A stretch of DNA of 64,000 nucleotides, taken from the NCBI GenBank assembly GCA_030272585.1, contig BSYQ01000001.1, positions 3,224,001-3,288,000 of the forward strand, read 5' to 3'. The position numbers and the translations under genes were made by a program. Each line of letters starts with the position of its first letter. Position 1 is the first letter of the stretch. Source of the stretch: Bryopsis sp. KO-2023. Lineage: Eukaryota > Chlorophyta > Ulvophyceae > Bryopsidales > Bryopsidaceae. This document shows, one piece after another, positions 38,001 to 48,184 of the stretch. Under the pieces are notes generated by a model. The model made no database searches, was not told the DNA's origin, and saw only the letters and a list, made by a program, of their open reading frames with translations.

Positions 38001-38796
38001 ATTTTTTTCTGGAAAAACTGATGACCAACATGGCCCCCATGGATTGACTTTCCCAGGCTGGGAAAGCTCAAGATCTTCCCGTCTACTTTGGAGATGCCGG
38101 AAGCCATGCTGTCATGCACAGCGTCGGTGCGAACAAGGCTGTTTGTGTCGTGGTGGCATTGGATAGCCCGGGGGCGAATTACCGATGCGTGTGGGGTGTG
38201 AAACACCACTTCTCCCATCTCAAGACTTACGTCCGGGCCTACGATCTGGATCATGCAAGGAACTTGGAGAAGGCAGGAGCGACGGTCGTGATTCCAGAAA
38301 CACTGGAGCCCAGTCTGCAGCTTGCCGCAAACATCCTCTTGCAGGTAATAAATCCGTCGATGTATATATAGAATGCTGACATGCTGTCTAGGTTCTTTCC
38401 ATTCGTCGGATGGGAAAAAAAAGGAGAGATGCTGCTTTGAGTTTACGTCCAGATATCTTTTCCACTCGTCTGTGTGTGTGTCGGTGTTTTTGGTGCGGTT
38501 TAAAAAAAAGCAAATGAAAAACGAATGGAACAAAACTTCAAATTCTCCCCACCCCCACACAAATACATTATGTGTTAATTTTTGTCGTGTGTCAGGTGAA
38601 AACCCCTTCGGATGAAATCGCTGGCATCATCGAGGATTTCAGAGAGGATCACGTTGCGGAGCTTCAAATTCTTTCAGAGCAGAGCGGCTTCAGTCTGGGT
38701 TATGGCTACCAACGAGCCGACAGCATCGACGAGGTCGAAGGGGAAAAAGAAGAGACCATCATGGTGCAAGGAGTGGCTGTCCCCGAGGGCGCCTGA
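32020..38796 (+). CDS. KEA: Plastid envelope K+/H+ antiporter, KEA1/KEA2 type (CPA2 family with RCK domain)
   Basis: Exchanges potassium for protons across the plastid inner envelope; this role is known for plant KEA1/2. Seventeen exons: 32020-32136, 32862-33011, 33083-33160, 33230-33432, 33804-33999, 34223-34410, 34731-34809, 34980-35162, 35268-35341, 35499-35607, 35745-35918, 36089-36208, 36360-36761, 36958-37224, 37488-37763, 38057-38344 and 38596-38796. They give 1034 residues in continuous phase. Residues 1-39 are a short leader. About 40-335 form a long charged coiled coil (RAKKMAGKASFRRQALEAE, KEQQAQLDSL), as in plant KEA1/2. One helix lies near 371-388. The exchanger domain spans about 420-825 with FLLFNIGLELSLERL, SSLALSSTAVALQ, RHGRATFSILLLQDLAVVV, FFMTVGMEI and GGEFAFVAFGEAV. 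A TrkA-N/RCK nucleotide-binding domain follows (IIAGFGRVGQLIAQLL, FGDAGS). The third exon, with donor GTCAAT, and the first exon are the least certain. Confidence 0.93.
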
Positions 38797-41700
38797 AAGC
38801 CTTCCAGCATTCATACGATCCGTAATTTTTTAAATAGAAGTTCGGCTTCGGTCGGGCGTGGGTGTGGTTCAGAAATGTCTTTACCAAAAAAGAGAATTTT
38901 ATTTGCATTGATTTTCGAGGGCATTTTTTTTTTTTTTGGTATTGTTTTGGAACAGATGGAGGGGGTGTCATGCCAAGGCCAATCTGTTGAATGAAATTCA
39001 GTTTTCCAGTTTTACATAACTTTCAGGGGGTGGTGTCAGGCTGATTTACTTTTTAAAAAAACCTTCGGGCTTCTTCATCTCCAGTTTTGGAGATTGGACG
39101 AAAGACCACAGTTCACTGTTGTCTAGAAATTGAATTATCTTTAAATTCGGAGTTGAAATGGACTGCCAGACAAGTCTGCTTCAAATCATGCCTGTTAAGA
39201 AGCATTCTGACAGGGGTTCCTCAACCCTGTTTCTTCTCCATGACCGATTTATGATATACATGTTACAAGTCTTTTTCGTCCCTTCCAGTTTCGATGATAC
39301 TGGAAGAAATGGCAGGCTTATGAGATTCATTCATTCATTTACTCATCCCAGGGCACAGCAATACATCCAGCACCTTTTTTTTCCAATTTTGGAAAAACAA
39401 AAACATTTTCATTCTCAGAAAAAGAAGAGAAAAAGAAGAGAATTGCTGGAATTACAATTCAACTTGTAATATATATAGTTATATATATACAACTTCTGCA
39501 CAATTTTTTGGCAACAAGGCAACACAGAGTCACAGAGTCTGACAAGCAAAGGTCCACAGCTGTGCAATGCAGTGCCAGTAACCCATCACAAATCCAGTCA
39601 TTCACCGACTTGGTATTTACAAGGAAGATCGTCCTGCACATATATCGCCAACCCACGTATCATTTGTTTGCTTACATGCCGCCGTTTTTCATGGATTCTA
39701 CAAAACTTTTTCCCAGGTCCGGAACTCTGCGAGGGTGGTCGGTCTTTTGACTGATCCTCACCCTCTCAAGCTAACCGACAAGGCAGCTCATCGGAGGCCT
39801 AAGAAGTTGCCCCTCATTTTACTAATGCTGTCATGTCGCTGATCAAAGAGAGCATCGACGCTCTTTAGACCCAACCCTGGCTCCAGCACTAATTCGAAAC
39901 AAATGTTCTCTCTTTGCACACCAAAAAAAGAGTTCTCTCCGTCCGGCACAGTTTTCTTTTTTTTCTTTTTTTTTTCTTTTTTGTTTTCATTTTCCCCTTC
40001 TTTCATGATTTTTTTTTTCTGTTCTGTTCTGTTTTCCCTTTACTTTTTTTTTGTGGTTCGCTCCCTCTTTTCCAAAACCCTTTTACTGAACATGATTTTT
40101 CGCTGAGATAATCAAAAAAAGGAAAAAAAAAACTGGCCCCCAAAAAGTTTCAATCGTATTCTGAGCTTTTTTTTTGTTAATCAACCATGCAGTTCTCGCC
40201 TAAAAAAAAAAAACATTTAAAAACAGCGGGGCTTTTTTTTTTTCTCTCCCTCCAAAATATAGAGCAGCACAAAGAAAAAAACATAATGTGTCTAAATCGA
40301 ACTCGCCAGAACTTAAAATATTCAATCCATAAAAATATCAGCAAGACAAAACCCTTCCCTGCTCGAACAGGTTGATCAGAACTCATTTATTAATGTATAT
40401 ATATTTTTTTATGTATGATAGACAGCGTTCATTTCTCTCTCGCCTTTTTTTTCCCTTTTCTTCCTTTTTTTTAACTGCCAAAAAAACTAACCAATATTCA
40501 GCGAAAGAACCCTATCCAGCATAAAATCTTCCCCCCCCTCTTTTTTTTCCCTCCTTCATTCCACTCGCCACCACAGAACAAACAAAAAGCAATCGAAAAG
40601 AAAATGTAAAAAAGAAAATGTAAAAAAAAAGAAAAGAAAAGAAATACCCCCTCCCATCACGAGTGTCTCGTCGAAAAAAAAATCGAACCAAAAGAAAAAA
40701 GAAAAGATGACGATTTCTTCGCACACCAATTCTCGTTTTATTCGTGACATCCACACCACAAAAAAAAACGTCGGAGTAATTTTTTTTGTTCATCCTGAAT
40801 AGCTTGTGTCAAAAAAGCTCCACACAAGTAAATATCAAAATAGCCTTCTCATTTTAGATTTTTTCTTCCTTCCCTTTCTTAGAAAAGAAAAAAATGCACG
40901 AGGATAAACGCGTGTTTTTCTTTCTTTCTTTCTGACTTTGGAGCCATTTCTGAGAAGCAAAACCTCATCAACTAGCCATCTGAATGGAGATGAGTGCATA
41001 AATTTCCAGTTTTTGAAATTTATACAACCATCGAAACAAATCTCCTTTTTTTTTCTTTTTTTTTTCTTCCTTTTCATCAGTCTCTTTTTTTTTTCCTTCC
41101 TTTTTTTCTTTCTTTCCCTTGTTCAGAAGACACTTTCCTAGGATTGCACCTAAAACAACCCCAGATTTATTCTGTAAAGAAGCCTCCCCTCAACCTGCCC
41201 AGTGGTGTTTCTATAACTACGTAATGTTTTTTTCTTTTTAACCTCTTCTTTTGTTTTGTTTTTTTCTTTTTTTTTCCAAATTAAAACAGGGGGTGGTGAA
41301 AAAACGAAAAATCTCACTCACTACCATCGAACAAAACGTACCCACACTTCCACAAGCAACAAATCTGGGGTGCTTTTTATTCACCTATTTCCCACTATGG
41401 CTACTACAATATCAAAAAGAGGGACTTTCTTTTGTAAACAAACCACCCCCCCCATAAAAAAACAAAAACATATATGAAAAAACAGTCCGTCTCTCTCCCC
41501 ACAATTTAAAAACAAAAGAAAAAAAACACCAAAAACCAAAAAAAAAGGAACAATCATGTACAACGTGTTGGTTTTTTTGAAATTTTTTTGATTTTTTTTT
41601 CCCTCCCTCTATATATCTACAGAATCTAAGCATTATTCGTTTTTCTCTAGAGATGCCGTTTCTCAACTCAATTCCCAACTCCTCCACACCATCGTTGCAC

Positions 41701-42287
41701 CCCAATTCGTCATTTCTTTGTTTTTTTTGATCAACTCTATTAAAAAAACAACCAAAACAAAAAAAACAAGGTAGCGAGTGGTCTAAATTGCTGGCGCATT
41801 ATTCTTAAAAAAAAACACACCTGGCTTCTGAGATAGCCTTTGGTGTAATCACGTCCTTCCCCATTCATAGCGACTTCTCTTTTTTTTTCCCTTTCTTTCT
41901 TTCTTTCGCTTCAGTTTTTGTACCTCAACAACTCTTTTTTCTTTTTTTTTCCTTCTTTTTTTTTCAAAGTGCGAACACCTAATCGTGGCAACACTTGCAA
42001 TACATTTTTATTTTTGTCAGTCAAAAAGGACGGTTTTCACACTTCATCTCTCCTTGAACTCAAAAAGTGTGGCAAAGTTCCCCCAAATATAGATCGAGGC
42101 AAAAAAAATACAAATATGCTCCAATCGTTCATCCTCAAGTCCTTGTGCCAAAAAAAGAATCCCATTTCAACCCTAAATTATGTAAAATCTCCAGAATCAT
42201 GTTTTTTTTTTTTTTTTCAACCCCCTGAACTCCTCCCCCCCCCAAAAAAAAAACCTCAAAAAGGTATTCTGTGCTTTTTTTTCTTCT
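38797..42287. other. 3.5 kb homopolymer-rich gap between convergent 3' ends
   Basis: It lies between the stops of KEA (plus) and the Ser/Arg-rich orphan (minus). It is dominated by T runs and A runs of 8-16 bases and short C runs, with translations of only Phe/Lys/Ser-rich chance frames. It should contain both polyadenylation regions. No gene, RNA gene or transposon end is supported. Confidence 0.55.
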
Positions 42288-45200
42288 TCAAATGACGTTA
42301 GTAAGATATTTTATGCAACCAATAATGTAACCAATAATTGTTTTCATGCAGGTTTCCTCCAGCAAGTGCCCATCCCAGGTAGAATCGACAAGAACCGAAA
42401 ACACTTCTCCTGTCGGGCAGGGCTGCCTCTCTGTCTCAACCTCTTGAAAATTCCCCACTTCGATTTCCCTTGGCCACTAGAAAAAAAAAAAAGAAAGACA
42501 AAAAAAATGCAACACAGTGAAATCAGTGCACTAGGAAATGGAAATGCTGGAGATGGAGTTACCAATTGAGGAAAAAGGATCCTGAAACTCCAAGGCCATT
42601 GAAAAAATGGCCAATCTCTACTACAATAATGTCATTAGCCCGAGAAATTATGGGACTTTGGCACCATGAGAAAACAGGCATGGAGAATATTCCGTTTTGA
42701 CCTAGCTTACCAGCCCTGCGCCCTTTCGGAAACCCTGCGCGACCAACCCCATGGATCGGAATCCCCAGAGATTTGCTCGATGTCCCACTGAGATTGGCTC
42801 CGGGACCTGTTCAAAGTCGAGGGGCCACAAGACCTGCAGTTCTTCGACTTTGGCTGGTGCCATTCTCCAGGGTGCCTATTTTCCCCAGAGTTGGACAAAG
42901 GATTCATGTGCCACTTTTCAGGCTCTTCAGACCTGAAAAAAACAAACATATCCCCCACCCTGACATCAGCACGATATTCCTCCACAAAAAAATTGGAATG
43001 CAAATTTCCCAACAGGTGAAAAGTGTACTCAAAGTCCCATAACAGGGTTTCCACGGCCAACACCAGCACACAGTAAGGGTGGCACAGTCTTTGCATAACA
43101 CATGACGTAAGCATCGGACACTTACTTAGTCTCGGCAGCTTCCATTCTTGCTTCCGCATCCAATACAACCTTCTGACAAAATTCCGGCAGCCAATAGGTA
43201 CCTTCCGGTGGCTCCGATGCGGCCTCATCATGATCATACAAAGGTGATGGACACTTTGGCCTTCCACTCTGATCTCCCTCGCCAGGCCCTTCCCCCAACC
43301 CCAATTGGAAGTTGTCCGAGAGCGAGCCAGAGGGCGAATACTCGAATACTCCAGTTCTTCTTCTGTGCCTAGGTGTCATACATGCTGGATTTGGGGTGGG
43401 GTTAGTGTCGGTGATTGGAGCTGGTATTTGAGCAGGGGTCGGTCCCCCTGGAGGGTCACACATCAGCCCTGTGGGCTCGCTGCGTGTTTCCATTTGACTC
43501 GGTGCTAAGTCACTCTGTTGGTCGTTCCTTTGCGAGCCTCCAGTAACCACTGCATCTTCTGGGATGGTGTATTTGACATGAAACTTCAACCCGAATTCCT
43601 CAGAGTACCTTTTCAAAACAAGCGAAATAGTAAGTCAACTGGATTCCAGTAGAATGAATCGATCAAACTGTGAGTGCATTGCTCAATGACTGATATGGAT
43701 GGCCGTACATCGATCGCGGGCTCTGATAGGTCGGAGTTCTGTTCCCACTGCCACAGGACTTGGAGCCATCAGCAATGTTGACCCCAACAGCAATGCGACT
43801 TGAATCGCAATCCTCTGATGAGTACCAACTCAGCCGACGGCCCTTTTTCTCCTCCCCAGGAGAAGTGGGATAAGTGTTGTCATTCTCCATGAGCTCAATT
43901 CCCTCCATGTTCTCGCTGGAGTGCTTCTCCTGCTTGGAATTGAGCCTTTCTTGGACATCGACTGCGATTTCCAGATCGGGGTCAGGCTGCCTTGGGGAAG
44001 CTTCCTCTGCCTCGATGTGGACATCGGCCTTTCCTCCAGGCCACTCTCCGATCGAAGACAGAGTCATGGTCCATCGTACTGCAGCCATTCGCGACGGTCT
44101 CAGCACACCTTCCAACTCTGTCAATTCCTTGCCTTGAGTGGGGGCGGCGAAAACATCCTTGGGAGGGGGTCGTTGCTTGATGGATTCCAGATCTGGGTCC
44201 CCGTCAGTCACGATTATGCTGCTTTCCCTGTCGCTCTCCCCTTCAGGGATTGCACCCAGCTCATGACCACAAACCGCCACTGGAGCAGATTCCACCTTCC
44301 GTTCTCTGTCAGACCTGGAATCATGCTTGGTTTTGAGAATATCGACCGATCGACACCTGGGAGTATCCATGCAATCCGTCCCACCATTGTTCTTGGAACG
44401 AACCAACTCAGCTCGGAGATTCTCTTCGTCCACCGAGTTGTAGAACTCAAATTCGGGCTTGGGGACCAGCCCGTCTGAGGAATCGCTGCCATCATCATCA
44501 TCCGTTGTTTTGAGCTCCTGCTCTTCATGCACACTCGGACACTCCACCGGCTTCCCCACCAGTGGTTCAGATGTCTTCCCCACGAACGACATGTCCATTT
44601 TATCCTGTGGTGGAGTGGGGCAAGGCAAATCTTCCCTGCTTCCCCGTGGAGTCACGCTCTCCAACACAGTTTCGGAACACTCAGTGGAGCTTCCTCTGTC
44701 CGACTCGCTGGACTGCCCACAGTCGTCAAATTCTGCCATTACATGGGGTGGAGGCTTCGGAATGTGGTTCAGCCAGCGAACTACCGCTCTCTGCCTGAGT
44801 TGGCGCACTTCTTCGTCTTCCTTAAGTTTCAACAGCAGCTGCAGAGCATCTTTGGTCAACCCTTGACACTCGATCGGTTTTTCCTCCTCCTCGCAATCAG
44901 CGGCGAGTTCCCCCCACTCTTCCGCCCTAGCCACCGCTGATCTTTGGGTGTGCGACTCAGATTGACCGTTTTCCTCCTGCCATTCCCCTTGTGGCTTTCT
45001 GTTTTTGTTATTCTGTATTAAATCCATGTTACTTGGTACAGTCACCCCACCACCACTGGGCCGTGCAATCCTGGAGGGTCTCGCTTCAGCAGCAGGTCTT
45101 TCAACTTGCTGAGGCCGGTTCCTGGGACTGACAACCAGGGTGTGTTTGGGGCTAGTGCAATATGCACGTTGATCAGGCATAATCACCCTTTCCGTAATGC

Positions 45201-46132
45201 CGTTTCTTACAAACTTAGGACTTCCATGACTGCTTAATCGCATCGGAGAATCCGGCTGATGCTGCTCCTGTCGGGAACCGACACGAGTGCTTTCTTCATC
45301 CATTCTCCGTTTGGACATGGGCTGCCCATCCTTATGCAATGGTCTGTGAGTTGAAGAACCAGGACCATGGACATTCGAGTGCCTCGCAACCCATGCAGCG
45401 CTTCGGTTAGGAAGCCTGCCGGAGCTGGATTCAGTTTTATGAGTTCCAGCACTACCTAGTGATCGCCTCCTCGATAATCGAGGTAAAGTATCTGTGCTGC
45501 CTGAAGTTTGTCTGATGAGCCCAAGCTCCCCAGAGGGTCTACGCCTGGAGGAGGATCCTTCTCCATGTCCGTATCCACGGTTAGTGGATCTGGAGGTGTT
45601 TGTGCTGCCAACGGATCCACGATGTTGGGGGCTGCCTCTGGAAGGCCTGTCCAGTTGGTGCATCCTCTTCTCAGCAACGAGGCATTTCAATATTGAATAT
45701 TGCAGACATTTCGTGACACCACACCACCACGTTTTTATTGCAAATAAGCTAGAATAATTCTGCCAACAAATTATTGAAATGCAGGAATGAAATTTTGATA
45801 GAACAAAAAAGCAAAATGTCCTCAAATCCACGCAAAATTCAGGGGGGAGGGGTTATGTGTTTTCTTTCTATCTTTTTGAAGTACCTCTGTTGGAGGATTT
45901 CCAGGGAGAGTGCCTCGTTGTCTGAAGTGCTTTCTTCCCTATCATGTCTCGTTGCAGACTGACCTCGCTGTGGTGGGGGGCTAAGCCTCACAGGAAAACT
46001 CGCTTGGCCCAGAAATCTCCTCTGATAGTCCGAGCTGGTCAAATCGACACCTCCAGAGGGTCTGCATTGTGATAATCCTAGCTTTTGATTATTAACTGAG
46101 TGCATCTTTTGTATGTACATGTCTGCCGGCAT
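42288..46132 (-). CDS. Orphan Ser/Arg/Pro-rich protein, at least six exons
   Basis: Exons 46132-45885, 45748-43691, 43608-43126, 42932-42711, 42620-42563 and 42476-42288 join in phase, giving 1085 residues if the ATG at 46132 is the start. The frame is open another 50 bases upstream, so an earlier exon is possible. The large second exon is Ser/Arg/Gly-rich and looks disordered (for example GEGSSSRRRPSGELG). It also has a helical segment (LLLKLKEDEEVRQLRQRAVVRWLNHIP), several acidic patches and many Ser-Pro or Arg-x-x-Ser sites that could be phosphorylated. Two later exons contain folded-looking pieces: a Tyr-Ser-Glu-Glu-Phe start with HVKYTIPEDAVV, and a C-terminal part with PTGEVFSVLVDSTWDGHLLE. 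The second exon's donor (GTCATT) is weak; the others are good. I recognise no domain and assign no function. A regulatory or cytoskeletal scaffold would fit the composition, but that is speculation. Confidence 0.72.
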
Positions 46133-48184
46133 CTCTCTGTTGACTTTCTCTCTTCTTCTTTTTTTTTTCGTGTCGCACGCCACTCAGCTCTTTGTTACCT
46201 GAATCACAGCACCAACCACTCGATTAATTACAGATGCTCCAGAGCATCCTGGACAATGTTACGTACCCAACACGAAATCCCAGGAATGGCAAACAACCCG
46301 CCCAGCGCGGATCAGTCAAGCAGCGAGCACCACATCTTTTCCCGAAATCCTCCACGAAAGCCTACTCTAACGCAGCATGAATTACCAAAACGAACGCAAC
46401 GTGTGGCGAGAGGGGCTGGAGACTAACCCCACCACAATTTCACTAAACCCGTGTTTTTGCCACAGTCGCCGCACCGAGAACCCAGGAAGTACAATGAAAA
46501 CAGCAGAAAACTCACGAGTGCCAAATCAGAGACCCGCCCTGGAACACCCCCACTTATTATTATTAGCTAGCCACGATTTGCATAAGGTGATCAGGACTCG
46601 TTGCTTTATCCAAAACTCCTGCAACGACGAGCGTCGTTCAGATCGGGCTTTCCCCAATATCACGGACGACGCTTTGGACCCACCCGTTAGCAGTACCTTC
46701 AATTTGAAAGGTTTCCTCGTTATGTCCTGGACCGAGACGATCCGGCCTCGACGTCAGGTCACTGGTAGTTCAAAATCTGTTGCCGGTTGGAGGAGTCCTT
46801 TGATCCATTCCGTCATATCGCCGACAGCGTACCGCAGACTTACACACGAACAGAGAACGAACAAAACCGGATGTTTGTGTCAGATCAATACATGAGGGCA
46901 GCGCCCCGTGGGTACCAGGCCGCCGCAACATTTTCGTCTCTCGATCGGATCGCTCTGGTTTCGCTCCGATTCGGAGTGGAACAACACGCCAAACGGCAGC
47001 AAGGAGAAGTGCGTTGCCGTCGACTTCGGAGCCGAACCTCATAGCTGAGCACGGGCACCCGCACTGTCGTCGAGAGGAATACATACCAATCGAGCGGATC
47101 GGAAGGGATGCTGCGATGACAAGAACTCCCACGAAACATGACTAATCAACCTTCCACCCATCCCTTTGCCCGCTTCCCACCCGTTCGTTTGGCTCCTGTC
47201 ATCCGCGGTACAGTCCAGAAGCACGTGAGCGGCAGGTTTTCCACCAGCACAACGCAAAAACCAAGAAGAGTCGTCTGAAACGCCAGTGGAGAACCAGTCG
47301 TCTCTTTGTTCGAGCGAGCGATCTTCCATCCCTTGGATGAAAACCTGCTGGCGTTCAAAACGAATAACTTCTTCAAAACAAACGCCATCCTTTTCGGTTA
47401 CGGAAATTCGACACAAAAAAATTAGGCAACAGTACAAAGGCGACAACAAGCACGCAATCGGATCGGCGGCGTCACTCTGAGAGTCTGAAACTGATGAATA
47501 TCTTTCAGAGAAGAAGCGCTATGGTCAATTACCGTCGGGCACTCGAGGTGGCGGGAGGCATCTGGTCATATGCAAGGGAAAACCACCACAAACAGTACTA
47601 GCCGCCAATTGGTAGAAAAGCACTGTCATGGTACTGCAAGAAAACGATGTGGCACATACGAGGACGGCTTACCACCACACTTGCAGCACAGTCACAGGAT
47701 ATTTGGGAATGTTTCACAGGCAACCTTTTTGTCTGGGGCTCAAATTGACATCATTCCACAGAAATGGCCGAAACTGTGAAAATTCCACTGAACAAGTGAT
47801 GGATCCACCAAAACAGAGAAAAAGTATTACAAGTCCATCACACCCAGCACAAAAAAATTGTGAGCCATTGAAGTGTTTTACAGGTTCTGTTGTGTAAAGT
47901 TTGAACTGTACACGATAATAGAACAAGACGTTCGCAGACGAAGTTGCTCCGTAAACTCAAAACAAATAAGGCATCTCTTACAACAAGAACAGCCCCTATA
48001 AGTATCGCCCCTTTCACTTTCCGACCACAAACGTTCAACACACCACAACCATAAGTTCCTCCCGTCATCACAACTCGGCCATTCAGCCGCAAACACCCAC
48101 GCGTCTCATTTCGTCCCATTTCCCCTTCTCATCTAACTACCGACTCTATTTTTTTCACCACACGCTTCCCTGCGCTTTCTTTCT
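46133..48184. other. Boundary region between host DNA and retrotransposon element 1
   Basis: From about 46.4 kb the A/T homopolymers fade and composition resembles the element. The 3' untranslated part and 3' LTR of element 1 should lie just below 48185, but its partner LTR is outside the window, so the edge cannot be set. Downstream of pol (minus strand) a purine-rich stretch at about 48100-48126 could be a polypurine tract. ORFs at 46377-46895 (plus, 172 codons from ATG) and 47039-47449 (minus, no good start) are unassigned. Confidence 0.4.
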
